DNA from: Candidatus Cloacimonetes bacterium HGW-Cloacimonetes-3
Lineage (GTDB): Bacteria > Cloacimonadota > Cloacimonadia > Cloacimonadales > Cloacimonadaceae
Length of the DNA: 64,000 nt
Direction of reading: 5' to 3'
NCBI GenBank assembly: GCA_002840645.1
Contig: PHBO01000003.1
Coordinates: 62,001 to 126,000, forward strand
The translations under genes were made by a program, and so were the position numbers. Each line of letters begins with the position of its first letter. The first letter of the stretch is position 1. Below the pieces are notes generated by a model. That model made no database searches and was not told the origin of the DNA. It saw only the letters and a program-made list of their open reading frames with translations. This document shows positions 32,197 through 42,005 of this stretch, piece after piece.

Positions 32197-34500
32197 CTAT
32201 TTCATCAGTACCATTTTCATACTGCGGGTGTAATCGCCTGCTTCCAGACGGTAGAGATAAACTCCGCTACCGACAGGCAGACCTTTGTCATCAAATCCGT
32301 TCCAAACTATCTTATGATCGCCCTTGGGCATCTCGTTGCTAACTAAGTTGCGCACAAGCTGTCCTTTCAGGTTATAAATCCTCAGCTTGGTGGGCATTGG
32401 CTTTGCCAGGCTGAAACTAATAGTGGTCTCGGGGTTAAAGGGATTGGGGTAATTAGGGTACAGGGCACTAACCGGTACCATGGGGCTAAGATCATCTGCA
32501 GAAGGGCTGGAAGTGCCGGTGATTATGGCAATGTTGTCTATCGTCCATCCCGGATCGGTAAGCTCCAAGTGCGTGGAGGAATCGGTAAGGCGGAAGCGCA
32601 GATATATGCTCTGTCCTGCATATTGGGTTAAGGACACAAACTCCTTACGCCAGATGTCCCACCTGCCGGATTTTTCCCACAATACCTGCCAATCCGTGCC
32701 ATCCACGGACACAGCAACAGTTACGGGATCATAAGTCCATTCGGTGTATAGATGGGAATCGAAAACCAGATATGCTTGGGTACTCGCAGGAATACTGATG
32801 GGGTTAATACTCTTTATCCACACGTCGCAGTTTTGTAAGTACAAGCCTTTGCCGCCCCAGCTATCGGTGAGGGCATATCCGGAAGCCGAAAGCACGTTTT
32901 GGCGCACCCATGGTCCCTCGATCTCCCATGCTGAAGTCCCTGTTTCCCAGGATTCGGAGAAGATAGTTTCGGCAGGGCTAAGCTGATAGAGGTTGGAATT
33001 ATCCCCCGCAGTCAGGCTGATCGTGCCAATGAAAGGATAATAGCCCTCCGCATATATCTCGATGGGGTACTCTCCCTCAAAGCCGCTATAGATAAAATCT
33101 CCGTTCACATACAATGTATCAGGCTGGTAACTGCCAATTATTACTCTTGCAGAGATGTCCTGAGTGCCGTTGCGGACAGAGGCACTAAATATGGCAGGTT
33201 GTTTAGGCTGCATAGTAAAGTCGCGCATTGTCCAATTGCCGTTATAAACTAACACACTGGGGACAATCGTATCAAAATAACCTTTTTTGCGAAACTGAAG
33301 CGTGTAGCTGCCCGTAGCAAGTGGACGATAAAATCTGCCAGTGGATGCTTTGGTGGTGCGAGGCTTAAACCACGGTGCATGATGTTGCTGGATTATTACT
33401 TCCGCTTCCAGAGGCAGACTGGTAACAGCATCGGTGACTTTTCCGGTAAGCATAGAGCTGGAACTAACATTTGTGGAAAACAACATTGCCCGGTTTAACA
33501 GCCAGCGAACTCCAAGTTTGCAACGCTGGATGGTATTTTCCATAAGGAGGGAATCTGGCTGAATGTTCCGTGTGCCACATTCTATTAATAATTGAATTGT
33601 GCCATATTGCTGGTACATCCAGTCATGAAAAGCACCCTTACGGCTTAGGTTGGGATAAACTTCATAGGTGCCACCTCCGGCTTCTTTTTCTATTTGAGAG
33701 CCTACACCATTGGCTATAGATGCTATAAAGCTAAGATCAGGACTTGGGCGAACCTCTTTCCAATTGAAAGAGTAATATAGCTTCTCGGAGAAGTTGCCGG
33801 TGCGGGAGCTGTGCCAAACAATGGAATACACAAATTTCTTCTGATCCGCTAACGCCTTAATCGCATGGTTTTCAGATTCGCTCAAAGGGGCTGGACCACC
33901 ATAATAATCATACACTTCCAAACCACCGGGCTGCATAAGTGTGTCGCCATGAACCCAATTGTAATCGAAGTTACGGTTGAAATCCACACCATCTATGTCA
34001 TAACCGGGCTGAGAAGTGTCATAATCAAAGATGCCATTAAGATTATTATCCCGCTTGTTCTTACGGTAAGTTACGTCCGTGTTGGAAGTAACCACGTTGT
34101 GCCCTTCGGGATTGGCGGTGGGAACGAACCACATTTCAAACTGGTTGATCCACTGAACGTATGGTATTTGCTGACTGTTGTTTAAGATTTCAGCAATGTT
34201 GTTAAGCGTAATCTGTACGCCCAGAACTTCCTCGGCATGCACTTGCCCCACGAATAACATGGCTGGTTCGTCTTCGTCCTGCAATACATTATCCGATATT
34301 TGTATGGCATAGATCGGGATATGCTCTTGCTGAGAATAACCGATTATATGCACTTTGGCGATATCGGGATGGCTTTGTTCAAAGCCCTGCAGCATGGCTG
34401 TTATCTGGGCATAGGTGTTATAGCAAGTAGGTAAGGTTGCTCCCAAGAGCAATGGTAAAAGCATTGCCAGGAAGAAGCTAAGCCTAATGATGTACTTCAT
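32197..34500 (-). CDS. Secreted M14 zinc carboxypeptidase with C-terminal sorting domain
   Basis: 767 residues from the ATG at 34500, which has GGAGAAACA before it; the upstream ATG at 34518 is less likely. Signal peptide 1-20. M14 domain about 25-330 with zinc ligands H88 and E91 (HAEE) and H230 (IVWHSS), DFNRNFDYNW for the substrate carboxylate, and catalytic E307 (LLIECGT). Next come a carboxypeptidase regulatory-like fold (about 350-430), a second beta domain, a MAM/jelly-roll-like domain (SWETGTSAWEIEGPW) and a type A sorting domain beginning YPNYPNPFNPETTISF. It should trim C-terminal amino acids from peptides outside the cell, feeding amino-acid fermentation. Confidence 0.92.
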   Translation of the reverse strand: MKYIIRLSFFLAMLLPLLLGATLPTCYNTYAQITAMLQGFEQSHPDIAKVHIIGYSQQEHIPIYAIQISDNVLQDEDEPAMLFVGQVHAEEVLGVQITLNNIAEILNNSQQIPYVQWINQFEMWFVPTANPEGHNVVTSNTDVTYRKNKRDNNLNGIFDYDTSQPGYDIDGVDFNRNFDYNWVHGDTLMQPGGLEVYDYYGGPAPLSESENHAIKALADQKKFVYSIVWHSSRTGNFSEKLYYSFNWKEVRPSPDLSFIASIANGVGSQIEKEAGGGTYEVYPNLSRKGAFHDWMYQQYGTIQLLIECGTRNIQPDSLLMENTIQRCKLGVRWLLNRAMLFSTNVSSSSMLTGKVTDAVTSLPLEAEVIIQQHHAPWFKPRTTKASTGRFYRPLATGSYTLQFRKKGYFDTIVPSVLVYNGNWTMRDFTMQPKQPAIFSASVRNGTQDISARVIIGSYQPDTLYVNGDFIYSGFEGEYPIEIYAEGYYPFIGTISLTAGDNSNLYQLSPAETIFSESWETGTSAWEIEGPWVRQNVLSASGYALTDSWGGKGLYLQNCDVWIKSINPISIPASTQAYLVFDSHLYTEWTYDPVTVAVSVDGTDWQVLWEKSGRWDIWRKEFVSLTQYAGQSIYLRFRLTDSSTHLELTDPGWTIDNIAIITGTSSPSADDLSPMVPVSALYPNYPNPFNPETTISFSLAKPMPTKLRIYNLKGQLVRNLVSNEMPKGDHKIVWNGFDDKGLPVGSGVYLYRLEAGDYTRSMKMVLMK

Positions 34501-34630
34501 TGTTTCTCCAGAAATCATATCTATAGCTCATATTCATGCAAATTTCGCACCAATCCCTCAGTTATTAGATGCAAATACCGGAGGAGGAACTGATTCAGAT
34601 AGCTGAACTTGCATTGCTCCCCTTTTTTAG

Positions 34631-34659
34631 TTGACACATAGCCTGCATTCAGATTCTTT
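34631..34659 (+). promoter_or_regulatory. Candidate promoter of rpmE
   Basis: TTGACA at 34631-34636 and TTCTTT at 34654-34659 with a 17-base spacer, about 40 bases before rpmE. The -35 is perfect, the -10 poor; the similar TTGACA-17-TCTTAT before the S10 leader supports the pattern. Confidence 0.35.
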
Positions 34660-34700
34660 GTCCCAAACCCCAGTGAATTTACACAAGGAGCAATAGATAC

Positions 34701-34919
34701 ATGAAACAGGGAATTCATCCTAAGTACGAAATAGCCACTGTGACTTGCGCATGTGGCAGCGTGTTCGAAACCCGCAGCACTAAAGGCAATATGCAGGTAG
34801 ATATCTGCAACGTTTGCCATCCTTTCTACACAGGCAAACAAAAGATTATCGACACCGCCGGACGCGTAGAGAAATTTAACAAGAAATACGGCGTTCCAGT
34901 TACTAAAACCGAGAATTAG
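34701..34919 (+). CDS. rpmE: Ribosomal protein L31 (zinc form)
   Basis: 72 residues with the MKQGIHPKY start and zinc cysteines in CACG and [10 protein letters not shown], so this is the zinc-binding C+ form (type A). Part of the large subunit near the central protuberance. Shine-Dalgarno AAGGAG lies before the ATG. A terminator follows immediately, then a DUF1385 gene and prfA, a neighbourhood seen in many bacteria. Confidence 0.97.
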   Translation: MKQGIHPKYEIATVTCACGSVFETRSTKGNMQVDICNVCHPFYTGKQKIIDTAGRVEKFNKKYGVPVTKTEN

Positions 34920-34936
34920 AAAGCACGTTTATTATC

Positions 34937-34983
34937 ACGCCATTGATACCGTCGGCTTGTACTGCGGTTAATGGCGTTTTTCT
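34937..34983 (+). terminator. Terminator after rpmE
   Basis: ACGCCATT pairs with AATGGCGT, with further internal pairing (ACCG/CGGT), followed by TTTTTCTTT. It lies 18 bp after the rpmE stop. Confidence 0.8.
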
Positions 34984-35028
34984 TTACATGGCGAAAAATG
35001 AGGCTTGCTACACAGCAACAGGAAAATT

Positions 35029-36009
35029 ATGACAGCTAAAAAAGAAATCAGCGTAGGCGGACAAGCAGTAATAGAAGGCGTTATGATGCGCGGACCGGAA
35101 GCCTTGGCAACAGCCATCCGGCGCAAAGATGGCAGCATAGAGCTTCTGAAACAGCCATTTGTTAGCCTCACCAAGAAACATAAGGTGCTTGGTTTCCCCA
35201 TTATCCGTGGCTTTGTATCTCTGGTTGAGATGATGATTATCGGGATCAAGACCCTTACTTTCTCTGCCAATCGCTTCGAGCTGGATCTGATAGCGGAAGA
35301 CGAAGCCAAGGGCAAGATTACCAAACAAAAAAGCAAGGGTGCTGCCAAGATAGAAGAATTGTTAAGCTATGCATTTGCTTTTGGGCTGGCATTTTTGCTG
35401 TTCGGGCTGCTGCCTTATAAGCTTTCGGACTGGATGCAGCTATCCAAGCAGGATTTCTATTTCAACCTTTTTGCAGGCGGGGTTCGCATTGTGTTCTTCG
35501 TGCTGTATATTTACCTTATTTCGCTGATGAAGGATGTAAAACGCTTGTTTCAGTATCACGGGGCAGAGCACAAGAATGTTAATGCTTACGAGCATGAAAC
35601 ACCTCTGCAAATAAGCAAGATACAGGAGTGGACTACTATTCACCCACGCTGCGGAACCAGCTTCATGTTCTTCGTGTTACTTACGGGGATACTGATCTTT
35701 TCCATCACCGATACCCTTGTTTCCGCTTTCATTCTGCACAAACCTGTACCTGTCTTCCTGCGCCTGGGCTACCATTTCCTGATGATACCAATTATATCGG
35801 GAGTTTCCTACGAAGTACTGAAGTTCTCCGGTAAGAACCTGAAGCATCCGCTGGTTAAACTGATGACCGTGCCTGGAATGGCATTGCAGCGCATCACCAC
35901 TCAGCCTCCGGACGACAGCATGGTGGAGACGGCATTAGTTGCCATGAAAGCCGCTTTGGACATGGACATCAGCGAATACAACGTTACCATTATAGAGGAT
36001 AAAGCTTGA
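35029..36009 (+). CDS. DUF1385 family membrane protein
   Basis: 326 residues from ATG 35029 (AGGAAAATT before it); a TTG at 35005 is in frame but less likely. The N-terminus VGGQAVIEGVMMRGP is the family signature, followed by three to four membrane helices (about 115-140, 155-175, 210-235, 245-265) and the loop QYHGAEHKNVNAYE. The HGAEHK motif suggests a metal or catalytic site, but no function is known. The family often sits between rpmE and prfA, as here, and overlaps prfA by four bases. Confidence 0.9.
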   Translation: MTAKKEISVGGQAVIEGVMMRGPEALATAIRRKDGSIELLKQPFVSLTKKHKVLGFPIIRGFVSLVEMMIIGIKTLTFSANRFELDLIAEDEAKGKITKQKSKGAAKIEELLSYAFAFGLAFLLFGLLPYKLSDWMQLSKQDFYFNLFAGGVRIVFFVLYIYLISLMKDVKRLFQYHGAEHKNVNAYEHETPLQISKIQEWTTIHPRCGTSFMFFVLLTGILIFSITDTLVSAFILHKPVPVFLRLGYHFLMIPIISGVSYEVLKFSGKNLKHPLVKLMTVPGMALQRITTQPPDDSMVETALVAMKAALDMDISEYNVTIIEDKA

Positions 36010-37073
36010 TACCAAGAGATAAACTAAACCAACTGGAAGAAGAGCTTCACGAAACCCAGGAGCTGATCAGCGATCCAGCTATCATCACCGATGCTAAAAG
36101 GTATCGGGACTGCCTGCGCAGGTTCAAGGAACTGGGCGAAATTAACCAGGCTTGGAAGCAGTATCAATTGCTGGAAACCCATATAGCGGAAGTGAAAGTA
36201 CTGCTGGATAGCGAAAGCGATCCCGATATGACAGCGCTCATCAAAGAGGAAGCTGTAAGCCTGGAAGCACAGTTAGAGCAGGCAGAATTGAAGATGCGCG
36301 ATTTGCTTATCCCCAGTGACCCGAATGATGCCAAAAATGCCATCATTGAAATCCGTGCCGGTACCGGTGGGGAAGAGGCTGCCCTCTTTGTAGCCGATTT
36401 ATATCGCATGTACAGCTATTATGCTCTTTCCAAGAACTGGAAGCTTAGCCTGTTGGATACTAATGAAACAGGTTTGGGTGGGTACAAAGAAGTTATCATG
36501 CAACTTAACGGAGATAGTGTTTATGGGCTGATGCGTTTCGAAAGCGGTGTCCACCGTGTACAGCGCATTCCCGTAACAGAATCCGGCGGCAGGATTCATA
36601 CCTCAGCCGTAAGCGTAGCGGTGCTACCCGAAGCAGAGGATATAGATATCGAAGTGCATGATAATGATCTGCGCATAGATGTTTACCGCAGTTCCGGTAA
36701 TGGCGGGCAAAGTGTTAATACTACCGATTCTGCCGTTCGTGTCACCCATATACCTACCGGGATAGTGGTAACCTGTCAGGACGAGAAGTCTCAGATAAAA
36801 AATAAAGCCAAAGCCATGAAGGTGCTACGCAGCCGTTTACTGGATGCAGAGATCAGCCGTCAGGAACAGGAAATAGCCCGCTCCAGGCGCGCTCAAGTGT
36901 CCACCGGAGACCGCAGTGCCAAGATTCGCACCTATAATTTTCCCCAATCCAGAGTAACCGACCATAGAATAAGCTTGACAAGCTATAACCTTGATTCATT
37001 CTTGGCAGGAAATATTGATGAGTTTATTCAGGCTTTACGAATTGCCTGGAGAAACGAGAAGGTAAACGAATAA
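36006..37073 (+). CDS. prfA: Peptide chain release factor 1
   Basis: 355 residues. Reads UAA and UAG stop codons and releases the peptide. The GGQ loop is in SSGNGGQSVN and domain 1 and 2 motifs (IEIRAGTGGEEAALFVADLYRMY in parts, VHRVQRIPVTESGGR) are normal. It starts with TTG, overlapping the preceding stop (TTGA). prmC, the methylase for the GGQ glutamine that often follows, is absent here. The presence of RF1 matters for the amber codon in the island primase: UAG should act as a stop in this host. Confidence 0.97.
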   Translation: MIPRDKLNQLEEELHETQELISDPAIITDAKRYRDCLRRFKELGEINQAWKQYQLLETHIAEVKVLLDSESDPDMTALIKEEAVSLEAQLEQAELKMRDLLIPSDPNDAKNAIIEIRAGTGGEEAALFVADLYRMYSYYALSKNWKLSLLDTNETGLGGYKEVIMQLNGDSVYGLMRFESGVHRVQRIPVTESGGRIHTSAVSVAVLPEAEDIDIEVHDNDLRIDVYRSSGNGGQSVNTTDSAVRVTHIPTGIVVTCQDEKSQIKNKAKAMKVLRSRLLDAEISRQEQEIARSRRAQVSTGDRSAKIRTYNFPQSRVTDHRISLTSYNLDSFLAGNIDEFIQALRIAWRNEKVNE

Positions 37074-38327
37074 ATGGCTTTAGTTCAGATACTTCTGACT
37101 CTATTAGTTCTACTCTTTTTTCTCTTTCTATCCTTCCTGTTTTCGGGGCTCGAAACAGGGCTGCTGTCCATTGATCAAATAGCCTTGGAGTACTCTGCCA
37201 AACGTAACAAATCCCGTGCTGCCTTGTTACGTTTTGTGCGCCAACCCGATAAGTTTCTGGGTACAACCCTTATTGGAAATAACATTGCCAATGTACTGCT
37301 GGCTTCGCTTTCCACCCTGTTGGTAAGCCAGCTTAATTTTGCCTTTGATCCCCGCTGGACGGCTTTACTAATTGGTACCATTGTGCTACTTTTCGCGGAG
37401 ATTGTCCCCAAAGCTATCTTCAGAGACCATGCCGATACTTTCGTACCGCGTCTTTTCCCGCTTATACAGTTAGTTTACTATGTTCTAAGGCCTTTTATCG
37501 CTATAGTTACATGGATGAACAAATCACTGCGCAAGATGCTTAACCTTACAGAAGGCAATCAATACGACTATTTAACCAAGGACGATCTTACTTTCCTGCT
37601 TTCACAAGCTTCAACAGACAGCATCAGTGCTCCTCAGATGGAAATGATTGAAGATGCCCTGGATTTTACCGAGCTGGAAGCCCGCAACGTTATGGTGCCC
37701 CGCACGGACATTGTGGCGGTGCAGAAGAACACCCTTATCCCGGAGGTAATAGAGCTTGCCCGGGAAGAGGGCTTCACCCGCTATCCGGTGTATCGGAACA
37801 ACATAGACGACATTGTAGGCGTGCTGATTATCTATGATGTGCTAAAGCGTGATTGCACTGACGACATGTGCGCTGGCGACATCATGCACGAGCCCCTCTT
37901 TGCCCCGGAGAATACAGATTTGGATATTCTGCTGCGCGATATGCAGAAAAAGCAGCGCAGCATGGCGATTATCGTCGATTCCTTCGGTGGAACGGCGGGT
38001 ATTGTTACCATGGAAGATATCCTGGAAGAGATTGTGGGCGATATAGACGACGAATATGACGATGATGAAGAAGATAACGATGTGGAGCAGGTTAGCCCCA
38101 ATACCTGGCTGGCACAGGCAGATGTGGAAATAGACCGTCTTGCGGACGACCACGGTATTAAGCTTCCCGAAGGTGATTACGAAACCATTGCCGGGCTTAT
38201 CTTAGACCATCTGGAGCGTATCCCGCATCAGGGACAGGTGATTACCATCGAGCCCTATCGCATTCAGGTGCTGCAAGCCACATCCAAGAAGATCATAAAA
38301 GTTAAGATACATAAAATAAGCAAATAG
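37074..38327 (+). CDS. CNNM/CorC-type membrane protein with CBS domains
   Basis: 417 residues: DUF21 membrane domain (about 1-190, four helices), a CBS pair (MVPRTDIVAVQ at about 205 and a second near 270-320), an acidic linker (DDEYDDDEEDNDVEQ) and a C-terminal CorC/HlyC transporter-associated domain. Often labelled hemolysin, but the family is better linked to magnesium or cobalt transport. It starts directly after the prfA stop (ATG at 37074). Confidence 0.9.
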   Translation: MALVQILLTLLVLLFFLFLSFLFSGLETGLLSIDQIALEYSAKRNKSRAALLRFVRQPDKFLGTTLIGNNIANVLLASLSTLLVSQLNFAFDPRWTALLIGTIVLLFAEIVPKAIFRDHADTFVPRLFPLIQLVYYVLRPFIAIVTWMNKSLRKMLNLTEGNQYDYLTKDDLTFLLSQASTDSISAPQMEMIEDALDFTELEARNVMVPRTDIVAVQKNTLIPEVIELAREEGFTRYPVYRNNIDDIVGVLIIYDVLKRDCTDDMCAGDIMHEPLFAPENTDLDILLRDMQKKQRSMAIIVDSFGGTAGIVTMEDILEEIVGDIDDEYDDDEEDNDVEQVSPNTWLAQADVEIDRLADDHGIKLPEGDYETIAGLILDHLERIPHQGQVITIEPYRIQVLQATSKKIIKVKIHKISK

Positions 38328-38338
38328 AGGTATAGAGT

Positions 38339-40006
38339 ATGAAGCTGATGGAATGCGTCCCCAACTTTAGCGAAGGCAGAGACCATGCGGTTCTCGATGC
38401 CATTGCGAACGTGATTAAAGGTGTAAACGGCGTTGTGCTGTTGGATATGGATCCCGGTGCCGATACTAACCGAACCGTATTTACCATTGCAGGCGAGCCT
38501 GATAACGTGGTGGAAGCTGCTTTTGTTGCTATCAAGAAAGCTTCCGAGCTTATCGATATGAGCAAGCACCATGGTGCACATCCGCGCATGGGTGCTACCG
38601 ATGTTTGTCCCTTTATTCCTATCTCCGGCATGACCATGGAAGAGTGTACCGGCTACGCCCGCAAGCTTGGCAAGCGCGTGGGTGAGGAGCTCGGCATACC
38701 TGTTTATTTATATGAAAACGCAGCCAGCAAAGAAGAATGGCGCAATCTGGCAACCGTGCGCAGCGGTGAATATGAAGCCCTTGCCACCAAAGCCAAAGAC
38801 CCTGCCTGGGCACCGGACTTCGGTCCTCATGTGTTCAACGCCAAAAGCGGCACTACTGCCATCAGTGCCCGTGAATTCCTGATTGCTTACAATATTAACC
38901 TTAATACCCGCGATAAAAAGAAAGCCCACGATATCGCCCTCTCCATCCGTGAAAGCGGCAAACCTGCCCGCGATGCGGACGGGAAGCTGATGAAGGATGC
39001 CAACGGCAATAAGATTAACAACCCTGGTCTTTTCACCCATTGCAAGGCGGTGGGCTGGTTCATCGATGCCTACGACCGCGCTCAGATTAGCATTAACCTT
39101 ACCAACTATAAAGTTACCCCGCCCTATGCCGTGCTGGATAAAGTGCGCGAACTGGCTACCGAAATGGGCATTCAAGTTACCGGCAGCGAACTGGTGGGGC
39201 TTATCCCCAAAGCGGCTCTGGTAGAGGCAGGAAAGTATTACCTTGCCAAGATGAACGAAAGCACCGGCATACCGGAAAAGATGATCATGGAAACCGCCAT
39301 CCAGTCCATGGGCTTAAGCGAACTGGGCGAGTTCGATCTGGATAAAAAGGTGATAGAGTATGCCATCGCCCGGCACGACAGCTTAGTTAGCATGAAGCTG
39401 GATGCTTTCTGCGACCTGCTTTCCACCGATGCCCCCGCTCCCGGCGGAGGTAGTGTGGCAGCCCTTTGCACAGCCATGAGCGGTGCGCTATCTGCCATGG
39501 TGGCAAACCTTACCATCGGCAAAAAGGGCTATGAGAAGGTTCAGGACGAAGCCTATGCCATTGCCCCCATTGGACAGGATATAAAGCTGAAAGCCCTGGA
39601 ATGCATAGACCGCGACACCGATGCCTTCTATGCCATGATGGACGCCATGCGCCTGCCCAAAAAGACGGATGAAGAGATTAAACTGCGCAACACAATGATG
39701 GAGCAAAGCACCCAAGCCGCCATCAATGCCCCGCTTGCCACTTTGAAGCTTTCTCTGGAGGCATTGCATCTATCCGCCCGCATCGCCAAAATTGGCAATA
39801 CCAACGCCCTCTCCGATGCAGGTGTGGCTGCCTTAACCGCCCTCTGCGCCGCCAAAGCCGCCAACTATAACATCCTTATCAACATTGCCGGCATCACCGA
39901 TGAGCACTTCAAAACCACCGTGCTTGCCGAAGCAGAAAGCCTTATTGAACAGTGCAACAGCATTGCAGCGCAAGTGGAGCAAGCGGTAACCGCAAGTTTA
40001 AATTAA
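38339..40006 (+). CDS. ftcD: Bifunctional glutamate formimidoyltransferase / formimidoyl-THF cyclodeaminase
   Basis: 555 residues. Residues 1-330 are the formiminotransferase (MKLMECVPNFSEGRD, ISMSKHHGAHPRMGATDV type region), and residues about 345-550 the cyclodeaminase (LDAFCDLLSTDAPAPGGGSV). It moves the formimino group of formiminoglutamate to THF and converts it to methenyl-THF with release of ammonia, in histidine or purine fermentation. The fused, animal-like order is common in anaerobes. No hut genes are adjacent. Shine-Dalgarno GAGGTATAGAGT precedes the ATG; a terminator follows. Confidence 0.93.
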   Translation: MKLMECVPNFSEGRDHAVLDAIANVIKGVNGVVLLDMDPGADTNRTVFTIAGEPDNVVEAAFVAIKKASELIDMSKHHGAHPRMGATDVCPFIPISGMTMEECTGYARKLGKRVGEELGIPVYLYENAASKEEWRNLATVRSGEYEALATKAKDPAWAPDFGPHVFNAKSGTTAISAREFLIAYNINLNTRDKKKAHDIALSIRESGKPARDADGKLMKDANGNKINNPGLFTHCKAVGWFIDAYDRAQISINLTNYKVTPPYAVLDKVRELATEMGIQVTGSELVGLIPKAALVEAGKYYLAKMNESTGIPEKMIMETAIQSMGLSELGEFDLDKKVIEYAIARHDSLVSMKLDAFCDLLSTDAPAPGGGSVAALCTAMSGALSAMVANLTIGKKGYEKVQDEAYAIAPIGQDIKLKALECIDRDTDAFYAMMDAMRLPKKTDEEIKLRNTMMEQSTQAAINAPLATLKLSLEALHLSARIAKIGNTNALSDAGVAALTALCAAKAANYNILINIAGITDEHFKTTVLAEAESLIEQCNSIAAQVEQAVTASLN

Positions 40007-40032
40007 GCCCATACGGGTCAATAAACCATAAA

Positions 40033-40060
40033 AGAGCAGGCACAAGCCTGCTCTATTTTT
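40033..40060 (+). terminator. Terminator of ftcD
   Basis: Stem AGAGCAGGC / GCCTGCTCT with loop ACAA, followed by ATTTTT. A textbook intrinsic terminator 26 bp after the stop. Confidence 0.92.
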
Positions 40061-40116
40061 ATAAGTATCATCCATATCCCTGCCTTTCCCACCCAATAAC
40101 TGTTACTTGTTCCCTT

Positions 40117-40169
40117 CGTGCAGCTACCGTGTATCTTTCGTGATACGCATGATACACGGTAGCTGCACG
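40117..40169. repeat. Inverted repeat with perfect 19-bp arms
   Basis: Arms CGTGCAGCTACCGTGTATC (40117-40135) and its exact reverse complement (40151-40169) around a 15-base loop that contains a second GATAC, so an alternative shorter hairpin is possible. No U-run follows on either strand. Confidence 0.85.
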
Positions 40170-40492
40170 GTGGTTGGGAGCAGCGTTAACTGGGTGTGTA
40201 ACCGGGTTAACAGGCTTTTTTCCGACATTGCCTGTGTAAGTACCATGTCCCGATTTCCCCGATTCATCCATTTTTTGTCCTTGCTGCCATGTATGAATGA
40301 TAAGTGTATAACCTATATATCAACCGTATATTAAATACGTATGATAAATGGAAGAAACACATGTGCAGGCAAGGTCGGAAAATGGACTTTCCTGATTTTA
40401 GCTGACTGCCAAAAGGTTGGTGTTAGATTTCTGCTTGACGCAAATTAAAGGAAGAATGAAAGGTATCGCAAAGATTAGTAATGGAGATCATC

Positions 40493-40933
40493 ATGTTAAA
40501 CAAAGAAGATTTTATACTCGTCTCACCTTGCGGGATATACTGCGGAGAATGCTCTGCCTACAAAGCGAAAGATAATCCGGAATTGATAAATATGCTGGTA
40601 CAGCATGGCATGAAGGAAGAAAGCCTCCCCTGCCCGGGTTGCCGTGCCGTGGATGGCAATTGTCCTCATTTGGAGAGCCGCTGTGAGAACTATATCTGTG
40701 CAGAAAAGCAGGGAGTTACCATGTGTTTTGAGTGTGAGGATTTCCCATGCAATAAGCTGCATCCGGCAGCGGACAGAGCAAATGTGCTGCCGCATAACAT
40801 GAAGATATTCTCCCAGCTTTACATCAAAAAGCATGGGGTGGAAGCATGGAAGAAGCACTTGCCGGAAATACGCAGACGCTACTTCACCGGGAAGATAAGC
40901 TATGGGAAGGGTCCTTTGTTAGCAGACGCATAG
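40493..40933 (+). CDS. DUF3795 cysteine-rich protein
   Basis: 146 residues from the ATG at 40493, which has GGAG six bases upstream; an ATG at 40481 is in frame but would bury that Shine-Dalgarno. Cysteine pairs in SPCGIYCGECSAY, PCPGCRAVDGNC, CENYICAEKQG and CFECEDFPC suggest zinc or iron-sulfur binding. The family is widespread in anaerobes and has no known function. Confidence 0.85.
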   Translation: MLNKEDFILVSPCGIYCGECSAYKAKDNPELINMLVQHGMKEESLPCPGCRAVDGNCPHLESRCENYICAEKQGVTMCFECEDFPCNKLHPAADRANVLPHNMKIFSQLYIKKHGVEAWKKHLPEIRRRYFTGKISYGKGPLLADA

Positions 40934-41079
40934 CATAAGCATCAGTCCCAGTGTAATATAATGTCCAGATAGAAAGAGAGCCGTTAAAATTCTGTAATAA
41001 CAGTCGCCTCCGGCTGTTAGCACACGAGGTGTGTGCGGTTACGCTTACACAGTTTTATCCCGGCATGAGATACTTGCCC

Positions 41080-41859
41080 TTATCTTTCCAACACTTCGCC
41101 AGAGGTGGTAGAGAACTTACGCTTTTGGACTTTAGAGCTAATCATATTGATATCTCCTGATACGGAAGAACCCTGCATGTCGTTTATAGCACTCTCTTTC
41201 ACCACAATATCCCCGGAAACAGTATCAGCGCTAAGTTGTTGTGCTTCGCAGCCGTGTAGCTTCACATTCCCGCTTGTGGTATTAAAGGTTATTGCGTCAG
41301 TTACTTTTAAGCCTGTGGATTGGATATCCCCTGAGACAGTTGTGGCATTAGTGTTACCGGTGTTGCAATTTGTTATGGCGATATCACCGCTGGTGCTTTC
41401 GATAATAATTTTTGCAGGGGGAGAGAAGTTGCTGATCCTGATGTCTCCGCTGGTGGAAAGTAAATCCAGATTTATGCCCTTGGGAAGCGTCCCCTCAATT
41501 TTGGTGATGAGAGCAGGTTTGCCGGATTTGGTCTGGATTGTAAGAGACGAACTACTGATCTGCACTGTCGCATCACCCGGTTTGTACTCACTGTAAAAAA
41601 CTACCAGGTATGCTTCGTTAGTATCTCCTCCGCTGAGGATAATATCCGCATTGGGTTCGTTTAAGCTAAATTCCCCCATGGAGAAGCTTACCTTCAGGGT
41701 GTCTGTGGCAGAGTACTTTAATACCGTGCCATTTACAGTGGTGGATTTACTGGTTTTACTGAAGAAGTTCACAATGTCCCGTGTTTCCTTTTTAAACTCT
41801 TCACAGCCTGTGATAAGAATTATAGATATCAGGCAGCACGATAATAGTACAACTTTCAT
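41080..41859 (-). CDS. DUF4097-type lipoprotein with beta-solenoid repeats
   Basis: 259 residues. A lipoprotein signal peptide ends in LITGC (lipobox, residues 16-20). The rest is a right-handed beta repeat with recurring TTSGD/TVSGD/SVSGD turns about 20 residues apart (STSGDIRISNF, TVSGDIQSTGL, TVSGDIVVKES, SVSGDINMISS). Such DUF4097/DUF2807 proteins are envelope proteins, sometimes paired with anti-sigma systems; no such partner is adjacent. Single gene, Shine-Dalgarno AGGAG before ATG at 41859. Confidence 0.85.
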   Translation of the reverse strand: MKVVLLSCCLISIILITGCEEFKKETRDIVNFFSKTSKSTTVNGTVLKYSATDTLKVSFSMGEFSLNEPNADIILSGGDTNEAYLVVFYSEYKPGDATVQISSSSLTIQTKSGKPALITKIEGTLPKGINLDLLSTSGDIRISNFSPPAKIIIESTSGDIAITNCNTGNTNATTVSGDIQSTGLKVTDAITFNTTSGNVKLHGCEAQQLSADTVSGDIVVKESAINDMQGSSVSGDINMISSKVQKRKFSTTSGEVLER

Positions 41860-42005
41860 TATTACTCCTATAACACTTTTGCTAATATGTTGTTAGCATT
41901 TTCATTACAAGTTCCATACAGCGTAAATATGTCAAGCAAGATATGCGAAGCAAGAAGATGGGCTGCGGCTTCTAAAGCTAATGAAGAGGGATGCTTAGAT
42001 ACTCC

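Larger units (their letters stand above)
40007..40492. other. Intergenic region with terminator and large hairpin
   Basis: No gene is seen. It contains the ftcD terminator (40033-40060), a 19-bp-arm inverted repeat (40117-40169), GTTAAC-rich sequence (40183-40214, similar to the units at 11125) and an AT-rich part before the DUF3795 gene. Confidence 0.5.
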